The notes below the pieces were generated by a model. The model saw only the letters and a program-made list of their open reading frames with translations. It was not told the origin of the DNA and did not search any database. A program made the position numbers and the translations under genes. Positions 5,746 through 13,008 of a stretch of DNA of 15,480 nt are shown piece by piece. Within the stretch, counting starts at the first letter, position 1; each line of letters begins with the position of its first letter. The stretch lies in NCBI GenBank assembly GCA_964429015.1, contig CAYSAM010000019.1, positions 1 to 15,480 of the forward strand, given 5' to 3'. The DNA comes from MFAQ01 sp964429015 (GTDB lineage: Bacteria > Patescibacteriota > Microgenomatia > UBA1400 > MFAQ01).

Positions 5746-8669
5746 TATTTTAAGAATTTTTGAAGTTCTAGAGCTGTTGGTGTTTGATATTTATTGATAA
5801 AGTTGTCTGGAGTTCCGTGGCCAATTAATTCTCCTCCACCATCTCCACCTTCTGGCCCGATATCAATAATATAGTCGGCATTTTTTATTACGTCTAGGTT
5901 GTGTTCAATAACAATAACAGTATTGTTGTTTTCAACAAGGTCGACCAAGGTTTGAACAAGTTTATTAAGATCTTCAAAGTGAAGACCTGTTGTAGGCTCA
6001 TCTAAGATATAGACAGTGTGACCGTTACCAGTTTTGGCTAGTTCTGTGGCAAGTTTTACTCTTTGAGCCTCACCGCCAGAAAGAGTGGGGGCAGATTGGC
6101 CTAATTTTATATAACCCAAACCAACTTTAAGTATTGTTTGTAGTTTTTTGTTTATGCTGGGATTATTTTGAAAAAAGTTACTGGCCTCATCCATAGTCAT
6201 ATCTAGAACCTCGGCAATATTTTTGTTTTTGTAAAGGATTTCCAAGGTAGGCTCATTGAATCTTGTTCCCTTGCAAGTTTCACAAGTGACATATATGTCA
6301 CCTAAGAACTGCATTTCTATTTTTATTTGTCCATCTCCCTGGCAGGTTTCACAGCGACCACCTTTAACATTAAAACTAAATCTTCCTGGTCCATAGCCAC
6401 GGTAACGAGCTTCTTGAGTATCAGCAAAGAGTTGGCGGATTTGATCAAAAACTTTGGTGTATGTTGCCGGGTTACTGCGCGGAGTTTTGCCAATTGGACT
6501 TTGATCGATGAGAGAAACACGACGGACAACATCGGGAATAGTGATACTTCCAAAAGGAATATCTTGTTTGTGGTGTAGTGGATTTAATTTTTGTGATAAT
6601 GATTCGTACAAAGTGTCAACGACGAGCGAAGATTTTCCCGATCCAGAAACACCGGTAACACAAACAAATTTATTTAAGGGAAACTCTACGTCCACATTTT
6701 TAAGGTTGTGGTGAGTGCAATCTGTAAGACGAATTGAGCCAGAGGATTCTTTGGGATTTTTGCTTTTTTGGGGCTCTATTTTTTTGCGTCCTGAGAGATA
6801 TTTTCCAGTAAGACTATTTCCAGTAAGCATTTCATTTATATCACCTTGAAAGGTTATTTCGCCACCCTTAAACCCTGCAAATGGTCCAAATTCAACAAGG
6901 TGATCTGCACTTTCCATAGTTTGTTGATCGTGTTCAACAACAACTAGCGAGTTTCCAAGCTTTACTAAATCTTTGAGGGTGTTAATTAATTTGGCGTTGT
7001 CGCGTTGGTGTAAGCCTATGGTCGGCTCATCTAGGACATAAAGAATACCAGTAAGGTGGGATCCAATTTGACTAGCCAAACGAATTCTTTGCAGTTCTCC
7101 CCCAGATAAGGTTCCAGATTCTCGAGCCAAAGTCAGATAATCCAAACCGACAGATATTAAAAAACTTAAACGGTCAGAAATTTCTTTTATAATTGGTTCG
7201 GAAATTTGATTTTCTTGATTGGTAAGTTTTTCTGGAAGTGATCTTATAAAGTCATAAGACTTTGCGGTAGCTTGTGAGGTAACATCGCTAATAGAAAAAT
7301 CATTTACAGTGACAGCCAAGACTTCTGGTTTTAAACGGGTACCATTGCAAACAGGGCAAGTTTTTTTGATTAAGTATTTTTCTATTTCTTGCTTAAAACT
7401 TTCAGAGGCAGATTCTTCGTAGCGTCTTTCAAACTCTCTAGCCAAACCTTCGTAGTTCATTTTACGTACAACCTTTTTACCGTGGCGATTTAGCCCTTTT
7501 ATAGAAAAAGTTTTTTCGCCGAGTCCTTCGTAAAGAACTTGTTTTTGATTTTCTGTCAATTGACCTATGGGTAAGTTTCCAGGAAAACCTACACTGTTCA
7601 TAACTTCAAGAATGAGTTTGGCAAACCATGTTCGTGTTTCAAATTGAGATGCTAACGGAACGATGCCACCTTCTAAGAGACTAAGTGAAGGCGAGATGAT
7701 TGACTGTAGATCCAAAATCATTTTGGTACCAAGACCTGTACATTCGGGACAGGCTCCTTCTGGAGCATTGAAAGAAAAGTAGCGAGGTTCTATTTCGGGA
7801 ATGGAAATATTACAGACAGGACACGCAAGTTTTTGGGAGAAAAGGTGATCTTCCATTTGCTCTGGATTCTCTGGGAAAGAAAGTGATGGGTCACTAACAA
7901 TAGAGATGTAAACTTCTCCGTCAGCAATCTTTAAGGCTTGTTCGAGTGAGTCTATAAGACGATTCTTTTCGTAATCAATATTTCCACCAACTTGGCCGAT
8001 AACTAGTTTGTCGATAACGGCCTCCACCGAGTGGCGATTGTTTTTGAAAAGGGAGATGGTGGTTGAGGAGCTCATGAGTTTACCATCGATACGAACAGAG
8101 CTAATACCCTGTTTAACCAAGCTGGGTAGTAAATCTTTAAATTCCCCTTTTTGATTTTTTACAATTGGAGCTAGTATCAAAACTCGAGTTCCCTTGTTTT
8201 TATCAAAGCTAGGATGAGTACTAGCAAGTTCGACTACGGCTTTATAAATTTGGTTTATGTCTTGAGGCATTATTTCCCTGCCACACTGTGGGCAGTGGGG
8301 GTGGCCAACGCGAGCGAAAAGCAGTCTGAGGTAATCGTATATTTCGGTTACGGTCCCCACAGTACTACGAGGATTGTGACTACCCTGCTTTTGGTCTATT
8401 AGAATAGCTGGAGAAAGACCTTCAATTTGGTCCAAGTCTGGTTTGCTCATAACTCCTAAGAACTGACGTGCGTAGGAACTAAGTGACTCTACATAGCGTC
8501 GCTGACCTTCGGCGTAGATAGTATCGTGAGCCATGCTAGACTTGCCTGATCCAGAGACACCTGTAAAAACGACTAGTTTGTTTTTGGGTATAGTAAGGTT
8601 GATGTTTTTGAGGTTGTGCTGGCGAGCACCTTTAATGATGAGATGGGTACTTGGACTAATATCAGCCAT
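5745..8669 (-). CDS. uvrA: UvrA excinuclease subunit (damage-recognition ATPase)
   Basis: UvrA is the dimeric ABC-type ATPase that finds DNA lesions and loads UvrB. The 974-residue product has near-standard length and both ATPase halves: Walker A GVSGSGKSS (about 37-45) and a second GVSGSGKSSLV; signatures LSGGELQRIRLA and LSGGEAQRVKLA; Walker B YVLDEPTIGLH and YILDEPTTGLH. Zinc-module Cys pairs are intact: CPQC, CPVC...CPEC (insertion region), CPVCNGTRL, and CETC...CETC in the second half. I chose ATG at 8667-8669 because an upstream in-frame GTG (8685-8687) directly follows a -10-like CATAAG. There is no Shine-Dalgarno sequence, so the mRNA may have a very short leader. The upstream region carries a candidate LexA operator (8693-8709). 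It is the first gene of the long minus-strand string. Confidence 0.97.
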   Translation of the reverse strand: MADISPSTHLIIKGARQHNLKNINLTIPKNKLVVFTGVSGSGKSSMAHDTIYAEGQRRYVESLSSYARQFLGVMSKPDLDQIEGLSPAILIDQKQGSHNPRSTVGTVTEIYDYLRLLFARVGHPHCPQCGREIMPQDINQIYKAVVELASTHPSFDKNKGTRVLILAPIVKNQKGEFKDLLPSLVKQGISSVRIDGKLMSSSTTISLFKNNRHSVEAVIDKLVIGQVGGNIDYEKNRLIDSLEQALKIADGEVYISIVSDPSLSFPENPEQMEDHLFSQKLACPVCNISIPEIEPRYFSFNAPEGACPECTGLGTKMILDLQSIISPSLSLLEGGIVPLASQFETRTWFAKLILEVMNSVGFPGNLPIGQLTENQKQVLYEGLGEKTFSIKGLNRHGKKVVRKMNYEGLAREFERRYEESASESFKQEIEKYLIKKTCPVCNGTRLKPEVLAVTVNDFSISDVTSQATAKSYDFIRSLPEKLTNQENQISEPIIKEISDRLSFLISVGLDYLTLARESGTLSGGELQRIRLASQIGSHLTGILYVLDEPTIGLHQRDNAKLINTLKDLVKLGNSLVVVEHDQQTMESADHLVEFGPFAGFKGGEITFQGDINEMLTGNSLTGKYLSGRKKIEPQKSKNPKESSGSIRLTDCTHHNLKNVDVEFPLNKFVCVTGVSGSGKSSLVVDTLYESLSQKLNPLHHKQDIPFGSITIPDVVRRVSLIDQSPIGKTPRSNPATYTKVFDQIRQLFADTQEARYRGYGPGRFSFNVKGGRCETCQGDGQIKIEMQFLGDIYVTCETCKGTRFNEPTLEILYKNKNIAEVLDMTMDEASNFFQNNPSINKKLQTILKVGLGYIKLGQSAPTLSGGEAQRVKLATELAKTGNGHTVYILDEPTTGLHFEDLNKLVQTLVDLVENNNTVIVIEHNLDVIKNADYIIDIGPEGGDGGGELIGHGTPDNFINKYQTPTALELQKFLK

Positions 8670-8692
8670 AACTTTACATTTTAACACTTATG

Positions 8693-8709
8693 ACCAAAGA
8701 TTACCCAAA
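8693..8709 (-). promoter_or_regulatory. Candidate LexA operator upstream of uvrA
   Basis: On the minus strand this reads TTTGGGTAATCTTTGGT, identical to the sequence in the lexA promoter (12980-12996) except for C/G at position 11. It contains a direct repeat TTTGG-N6-TTTGG. It ends 23 nt before the uvrA ATG and lies between the uvrA start and the divergent promoter of the 8796 gene, so a bound repressor could affect both. The -10 for uvrA could be GGTAAT inside it (17 bp from TTGTCA at 8723-8728) or CATAAG just after it. Confidence 0.55.
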
Positions 8710-8721
8710 AAAGTCTGATGG

Positions 8722-8728
8722 TTGACAA
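8722..8728. promoter_or_regulatory. Shared divergent -35 core between uvrA and the 8796 gene
   Basis: TTGACAA contains TTGACA on the plus strand (8722-8727) and TTGTCA on the minus strand (8723-8728). On the minus strand GGTAAT lies 17 bp downstream. On the plus strand there is no clean -10 at 16-18 bp (TAAAAT at 8742-8747 is only 14 bp away), so the plus-strand promoter call is weaker. Confidence 0.35.
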
Positions 8729-8795
8729 GGCCAATTTGTTGTAAAATTAAGAGTATCTTAGAACCTGAAAAGGTTACAATAAAAAGGAGATATAT

Positions 8796-9119
8796 ATGCC
8801 TAAGAGAATTAAGCGGTTGTTTTTTGTGGAACCTAATTGTGAACATTGCCCAATTTCCGTTTTTGACTTTAACGAGGATGACTGGATTTCAAATCCTCGT
8901 ATCGAAATGGTACCAGGCGATCACGCGGTTATTGAAGGTATTGAAAAAGTTTACTTAGGAAACGATCAGTATAGAAATCTGGACTCAGGTGAGAAGCCGT
9001 TGTGGGATGAAGCAACCGTTCCGCCGGAAACGTTGGCAATTGGTGTTGTAGTAGAGGATGAGACAGATGGACCATATTTTCGTCTTCAAAGACGGGCACA
9101 CACTTTAGCTCATTGGTAA
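8796..9119 (+). CDS. Unrecognised 107-residue protein
   Basis: I do not recognise this gene. AAGGAG at 8784-8789, 6 nt before the ATG, and a strong terminator at 9131-9160 show that it is a real single-gene unit. The protein starts basic (MPKRIKRLFF), has one CxxC pair (Cys15 and Cys18 in EPNCEHCP), and is then acidic and rich in short beta-like stretches (MVPGDHAVIEG, ETLAIGVVVED). No signal peptide or TM helix is visible. A single CxxC could bind metal as a dimer, but that is a guess. It is divergent from uvrA with the candidate LexA operator in between, so damage-responsive expression is possible. AACC-TGAAAA-GGTT in its leader (8762-8775) could form a small hairpin. Confidence 0.75.
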   Translation: MPKRIKRLFFVEPNCEHCPISVFDFNEDDWISNPRIEMVPGDHAVIEGIEKVYLGNDQYRNLDSGEKPLWDEATVPPETLAIGVVVEDETDGPYFRLQRRAHTLAHW

Positions 9120-9130
9120 TTAAGCTTTCA

Positions 9131-9160
9131 AAAACCTTCAGGTTGTTCTGGAGGTTTTTT
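9131..9160 (+). terminator. Rho-independent terminator after the 8796 gene
   Basis: An 11-bp stem (AAAACCTTCAG / CTGGAGGTTTT, one G-T wobble) with loop GTTGTT runs into TTTTTT. It is 11 nt downstream of the TAA stop. Confidence 0.88.
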
Positions 9161-9161
9161 C

Positions 9162-9190
9162 TTGATTTTTGCTGGTGTATTGGTTAAAAT
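9162..9190 (+). promoter_or_regulatory. Promoter of the 9222 gene
   Basis: TTGATT (9162-9167), a 17-bp spacer and TAAAAT (9185-9190) form a sigma70-type promoter directly after the previous terminator. The spacer ends in TATTGGT, which gives a TGG extended -10. Because an upstream in-frame TTG falls in the -35 box itself, the downstream ATG at 9222 must be the start. Confidence 0.65.
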
Positions 9191-9221
9191 GACCAGTAAA
9201 TTAAAACAAAAAGGAGCAGAA

Positions 9222-9695
9222 ATGCCCAGGAAAAAAAGAGTAAGAAAACAAAAGGGGTATGAGACCCCAGAAGTTATTACTGAGATTTTAAATAGAAGAA
9301 GGGGTTTGGTCAGCCCAAATAAAAATACAAGGTTTTATTTGTCACCCACCACAAACGAGTTTTTCCCCAAGTCTTTGCCAAGGAATGGGGATACAGTTCA
9401 AGTTATGCCTGGATATGTCCAAGCTTTCAATGAGAACAATTTTTTAAAAGACATAGAGTTTGATGAAGGCGGCAAAATTGTACATAGAGCTTGGGTACCA
9501 GAACATCAATTCTACATTGGCCAACTTGTTACCTTTTATGTGAGTGGATCTACATATACATACCAAATTAGAGAAAGCAATTATGTTAATGTTGGTATCT
9601 TTTTTTTCATTGTAGATGGAAGTGTTGTAAAACAACCCGGTAAAGATACCAGGACTAATACCAAGGGTGGTAGTATGGGTAGTTTTTCGAGGTAG
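9222..9695 (+). CDS. Unrecognised 157-residue protein with a basic N terminus
   Basis: I do not recognise this gene. The start is set by AAGGAG at 9211-9216, 5 nt before the ATG, and by the promoter just upstream. The product begins MPRKKRVRKQKGYETPEV, a strongly basic stretch, followed by a mixed region with many aromatic and beta-type segments (TRFYLSP, QFYIGQLVTFYVSGSTYTYQI, VGIFFFIVDGSVV) and a Gly/Ser/Lys-rich tail. There is no signal peptide, and the short hydrophobic runs are more like beta strands than TM helices. The basic end could contact nucleic acid. It lies between uvrA and uvrB, converges with uvrB, and has its own terminator whose T-run touches the uvrB stop codon. It is not obviously a paralogue of the 8796 gene. 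Confidence 0.75.
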   Translation: MPRKKRVRKQKGYETPEVITEILNRRRGLVSPNKNTRFYLSPTTNEFFPKSLPRNGDTVQVMPGYVQAFNENNFLKDIEFDEGGKIVHRAWVPEHQFYIGQLVTFYVSGSTYTYQIRESNYVNVGIFFFIVDGSVVKQPGKDTRTNTKGGSMGSFSR

Positions 9696-9710
9696 TTTGC
9701 TTGTATTTAC

Positions 9711-9733
9711 ACCCTGGTAAACCAGGGTTTTTT
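9711..9733 (+). terminator. Rho-independent terminator after the 9222 gene
   Basis: A perfect 7-bp stem ACCCTGG / CCAGGGT with loop TAAA is followed by TTTTTT. The T-run overlaps the uvrB stop codon (9732-9734) of the convergent gene. On the minus strand the hairpin is not followed by Ts, so it serves only the plus-strand gene. Confidence 0.88.
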
Positions 9734-11786
9734 ATTGCAGTTTTTTGAGAGAGTCGCGGTAGCGAGCAGCCAGTTCAAAGTTCCAAGAGTTTGCGGCTTG
9801 GTTCATCATCTTTTTTAGCTTAACGACAAGAATCTTTTTCTTTTGCGGGGTAAGCGACTCGGGGTTGATGTCGTCTATTTCGTTCCAACCATGTTCAGCC
9901 AATTCCTTAATTTTTGGTGCCGGCTTGCTTTCGTCTCGCTTGAGTAACCTTTCTCTAATTGGTTTATTGATACCAAGTGGGGTTATGCCATGGTCTTGAT
10001 TGTATTTTTCCTGAATGGCACGGCGGCGCTCAGTTTCACTTATGGCTGTGCGCATAGAGTCACTCATTTTATCGGCGTAAAGGATTACTTCTCCATTTAC
10101 ATGGCGAGCTGCTCTACCCATAGTTTGAATTAAAGCTGTAGGAGTACGAAGAAAACCCTCCTTGTCGGCATCCAAAATAGCTACCAAAGAAACTTCTGGT
10201 AAATCTAGCCCTTCTCTTAAAAGATTTATACCCACTAAACAATCAAATTCTCCGTTTCTTAGCTTATCCAAAATATCAGCTCTATCTAAAGTATGAATAT
10301 CAGAGTGAAGATACTCGGCTTTTAGACCATATTTTTCTCTTAAGTGGTCAGTAAGGTCCTCGGCCATTTTTTTGGTCATAGTGAGGATTAAAGTCCTCTC
10401 CCCTTTTTCTTTCTTTTTGAGAACTTCTTCTGTTAAGTCATCTACTTGGCCTTTGCTAGGCCGTACAGAAATTATTGGGTCTAGTAAACCGGTGGGGCGA
10501 ATGAGTTGCTCGGCAACAGTAGGAATTGCACTGGTTTTGGAAAGCGAAAGTTCATGTTCGCTGGGTGTGGCAGAAACATAAAGGTTTAGAGAGGTACGGC
10601 TTTGAAATTCAGTGTATGTTAATGGTCTATTGTCCTTGGCACTAGGTAAACGGAAACCAAAGTTAATTAGATTCTCCTTGCGGGCTTGGTCGCCGTTATA
10701 CATTCCTCGTACCTGGGGAAGGGAGATATGAGACTCATCTACAACAGTTAAAAATCCAGTTTTGTTAAATTTTTTGGCATTGTAATGAAAGTATTCTAGT
10801 AACGAGTTTGGAGCGTCGCCAGTTTTGCGACCATCAAAGTAGCGAGAGTAATTTTCTATACCACTCACATAACCAACTTCTTCTAACATCTGCAAGTCAT
10901 AATTTACTTTTTGCTCCAAGCGGTAGGCTTCTATGGTTTTGCCGGCATCTTTTAAATTTTTTATTTGAATATCTAGATCGCGGCGAATGTTAGCAATAGC
11001 GTCCCCTTGGGTTTTGGGGTTGGCAATAAAAAGTTTGGCGGGGTGAATGGTAAGAATGTCCCTTGGACCAGCATGATTATCATCCTCTACTAATGTTGTG
11101 TAGTTTAAAGGGTCGAGAATTTCATAGTTTATCAAGGACTTTTCGTCGAAGGTCATGGAAATAATACAGTCTTTATATGAGGGAAAAAGTTGAATGGTGT
11201 TACCCACAGCTCTAAAGTAACCACGGCTTAGTTCGGAGTTAGTACGGGCGTACTGCAGATCGGTAAGGCGCATAATGACGGTTTCTCGAGAAATAATTTG
11301 CCCCTTTACAAGCATGAGAAGATTTTGTTCCTGGTCTAGTGGTGAGCCAATATTGTAGATACAAGATACGGAGGCAATAACTATAGTATCTGGTCGGGAA
11401 AGAAGATTGGCAGTAGTAGAGAGGCGGAACTTATCGATTTCAGGGTTAATGTCAGCCTCTTTCTCTATATAAGTATCGGTAGCAGGAATATAGGCTTCTG
11501 GCTGATAATAATCGTAATAACTAACAAAATAGCTAACGGCATTGTCGGGGAAAAAGTCGCGAAATTCTTGGTAGAGTTGAGAGGCTAAGGTTTTATTATG
11601 GCAAAGGACTAGAGTTGGAAGCTGGGTGTTTTGGATGATATTGGCGACGGTAAAGGTTTTGCCAGAGCCAGTAACCCCGAGAAGAGTTTGGTGAGGATTT
11701 TGCTTACTGATGGATTCGGTAAGAGTTTTTATGGCTGTTGGCTGATCCCCTGTTGGTTGATAGTCAGATTTAAGTTTAAATTCCAT
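9732..11786 (-). CDS. uvrB: UvrB excinuclease subunit (damage-verifying helicase)
   Basis: UvrB receives damaged DNA from UvrA, opens it with a beta-hairpin and recruits UvrC. The 684-residue, full-length protein has Walker A GVTGSGKT (37-44), the hairpin segment YYDYYQPEAYIP (90-101), DESH (350-353), the helicase motifs SATPSE (405-410), GINLLREGLDLPEVSLVAILDAD (519-541) and QTMGRAAR (554-561), and a C-terminal UVR helix pair (about 648-683) that matches the UVR helix in UvrC. A small deviation is Met in QTMGRAAR, where Ile is common. It begins MEFKLKSDYQPTGDQP as usual. A TTGACA lies upstream (minus, 11827-11832), but the -10 is poor. The 17-bp uvrA/lexA box is not seen here. It is divergent from the 365-residue gene. 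Confidence 0.98.
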   Translation of the reverse strand: MEFKLKSDYQPTGDQPTAIKTLTESISKQNPHQTLLGVTGSGKTFTVANIIQNTQLPTLVLCHNKTLASQLYQEFRDFFPDNAVSYFVSYYDYYQPEAYIPATDTYIEKEADINPEIDKFRLSTTANLLSRPDTIVIASVSCIYNIGSPLDQEQNLLMLVKGQIISRETVIMRLTDLQYARTNSELSRGYFRAVGNTIQLFPSYKDCIISMTFDEKSLINYEILDPLNYTTLVEDDNHAGPRDILTIHPAKLFIANPKTQGDAIANIRRDLDIQIKNLKDAGKTIEAYRLEQKVNYDLQMLEEVGYVSGIENYSRYFDGRKTGDAPNSLLEYFHYNAKKFNKTGFLTVVDESHISLPQVRGMYNGDQARKENLINFGFRLPSAKDNRPLTYTEFQSRTSLNLYVSATPSEHELSLSKTSAIPTVAEQLIRPTGLLDPIISVRPSKGQVDDLTEEVLKKKEKGERTLILTMTKKMAEDLTDHLREKYGLKAEYLHSDIHTLDRADILDKLRNGEFDCLVGINLLREGLDLPEVSLVAILDADKEGFLRTPTALIQTMGRAARHVNGEVILYADKMSDSMRTAISETERRRAIQEKYNQDHGITPLGINKPIRERLLKRDESKPAPKIKELAEHGWNEIDDINPESLTPQKKKILVVKLKKMMNQAANSWNFELAARYRDSLKKLQ

Positions 11787-11825
11787 TGGGTTTATTTTCT
11801 CACATAAGCTGATTTCTGCCGCACG

Positions 11826-11853
11826 TTGTCAAGAGAGTCTTTACGTGTATTAT
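11826..11853 (+). promoter_or_regulatory. Promoter of the 11860 gene, sharing its -35 with divergent uvrB
   Basis: TTGTCA (11826-11831), a 16-bp spacer and TATTAT (11848-11853) lie just before the ATG at 11860. The -10 ends 6 nt before that ATG, so the transcript would be leaderless or nearly so. On the minus strand the same bases give TTGACA (11827-11832) for uvrB. TTGTCAA is thus a common core for both directions, as between uvrA and the 8796 gene. Confidence 0.55.
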
Positions 11854-11859
11854 TTAAGT

Positions 11860-12957
11860 ATGTTTATGTCGACAGAAAACCAAGAAGTAGTTACGGTGGG
11901 AAAAGAGGAGAAAGGTGTGGCACCATCTTACTCTGATCTGATAAATGAAAAAAATTTGTTAGTTGGCAAGGAAGTAACTTCTAATAACGCAACCCCTCTT
12001 TTTGTGGAGGGACTAGCAATTAGGAAGAGGTTTAAGGAAATTCCTGGTTATTCTGCGGAAAGAGTAAATGTTTTGTTTCCAGATAGAGCTAAGGAGTTCT
12101 TTTACCCGATCGATGACTTTTTAAAATTATTAGTTCAAAATATTGATTTTGACAAACTTGGTCCAGAGTTAATACCAGAAGCCATGTCCATTCTTATTGA
12201 AAAATATCTTTCTCCAGGTCATGGGTACCATAGTGGTCTTATGTGCACTAAGGGAAGTGATAGTTTTTTTCATATTTCCCATCTATCACATTTTGGCGGA
12301 TCAACAATAATAGAAGACAAAATACATAGTCTTATAAAAGAAAACAATAAATTAGTAGCAGGCAATTCAGAAGAAGTACCCAAGGTAGAAGAGGCAGAAT
12401 TGTTGCAAATGGTTGAAAGTGAAAAAAAGATATTTAAAATTCACTTAAACTTACCAGCTGAAAAAAGGGTAGCTTTTTTTGAACTATATTTTGAAGAGAT
12501 GAGGGAGGCTCGGTCAAAAATGTCTAGTTTGAGATCTGAACTTGACGCTGAAAGTGTTAAGCTTAACAGAGAAGTAGCAATTCAACATGGTTTGGGGTTT
12601 ACACAACTTCTATCTATGAAGTTTAAGGGGTTTTCTAAAAACTCTTTTGATCAAGACCTCGAAGGAAATGTCATCCCAGACTTTGTTTTCTATTTACCTA
12701 CAAATTTGGACGAGTCATCAACATCTTTAGCTACCAAACAGTCACTGGAAGTGATTGCAAGAATCTTAGTAAAACTTGGAGATAACCAAGAGGCAAAATT
12801 GGCTAGGTATAGTCTGCCCTATACTACTAACGACGGAGAAATCTTAAGTTGTCTATCTGTAACTCAAGGAGGTAGTGATTTTAAAAATTATCTAAAAAGA
12901 ATTGGTAGACTAGATGAATTTTTTGATAAGAATAAGAACTATGCTGTGGCTATCTAG
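11860..12957 (+). CDS. Unrecognised 365-residue cytoplasmic protein upstream of lexA
   Basis: I do not recognise this family. The reading frame opens at GTG 11845, but that codon overlaps the promoter. ATG 11860 (MFMSTENQ) fits a leaderless mRNA, and ATG 11866 (MSTENQ) is the alternative. The protein has no signal peptide or TM helix. An acidic, Glu/Lys-rich helical region (about 150-240: SEEVPKVEEAELLQMVESEKK..., EMREARSKMSSLRSELDAESVKLNREV) looks coiled-coil-like. The motif 'SPGHGYHSGLMC...FFHISHLSHFGG' (about 120-150) is rich in His and could bind metal, but this is only a visual impression. It ends 51 nt before the lexA ATG in the same direction; lexA has its own promoter. By position it may belong to the damage response. 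Confidence 0.8.
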   Translation: MFMSTENQEVVTVGKEEKGVAPSYSDLINEKNLLVGKEVTSNNATPLFVEGLAIRKRFKEIPGYSAERVNVLFPDRAKEFFYPIDDFLKLLVQNIDFDKLGPELIPEAMSILIEKYLSPGHGYHSGLMCTKGSDSFFHISHLSHFGGSTIIEDKIHSLIKENNKLVAGNSEEVPKVEEAELLQMVESEKKIFKIHLNLPAEKRVAFFELYFEEMREARSKMSSLRSELDAESVKLNREVAIQHGLGFTQLLSMKFKGFSKNSFDQDLEGNVIPDFVFYLPTNLDESSTSLATKQSLEVIARILVKLGDNQEAKLARYSLPYTTNDGEILSCLSVTQGGSDFKNYLKRIGRLDEFFDKNKNYAVAI

Positions 12958-12958
12958 T

Positions 12959-12975
12959 TTTGGGTTTTGTTAGTT
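12959..12975 (+). promoter_or_regulatory. Possible second, weaker LexA-box copy upstream of lexA
   Basis: TTTGGGTTTTGTTAGTT matches the 12980-12996 box at 13 of 17 positions, in the same direction and 21 bp (about two helical turns) upstream. It begins directly after the stop codon of the preceding gene. Low complexity (T and G) makes a chance match possible. Confidence 0.25.
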
Positions 12976-13002
12976 GACATTTGGGTAATGTTTGGTTAAA
13001 GT
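12974..13002 (+). promoter_or_regulatory. lexA promoter, leaderless type
   Basis: A consensus TTGACA (12974-12979) is followed, after exactly 17 bp, by TAAAGT (12997-13002), then TAATTT and the ATG at 13009. The expected start of transcription falls on or beside the A of ATG, and no Shine-Dalgarno sequence exists, so lexA mRNA should be leaderless. Confidence 0.75.
12980..12996 (+). promoter_or_regulatory. Candidate LexA operator in the lexA promoter
   Basis: TTTGGGTAATGTTTGGT fills the entire spacer between -35 and -10 of lexA, an ideal position for autorepression, and recurs with one mismatch upstream of uvrA (8693-8709). It is a TTTGG direct repeat spaced by 6 bases. It differs from CTGT-N8-ACAG (E. 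coli) and from the GAAC-N4-GTTC type (Bacillus). Confidence 0.6.
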
Positions 13003-13008
13003 TAATTT

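Noticed and set aside
5745..8687. UvrA start at GTG 8685-8687
   Set aside because: The GTG directly abuts a -10-like CATAAG and adds residues (MLKCKV) not typical of UvrA. ATG 8667-8669 is preferred, though not proven.
9162..9221. TTG start of the 157-residue gene at 9162
   Set aside because: This codon is part of the -35 box, and AAGGAG lies in front of ATG 9222.
11780..11860. LexA box upstream of uvrB
   Set aside because: The 17-bp uvrA/lexA sequence was sought on both strands. Only a weak partial match (TTGGGTTTAT near the uvrB start) was found, not enough for a call.
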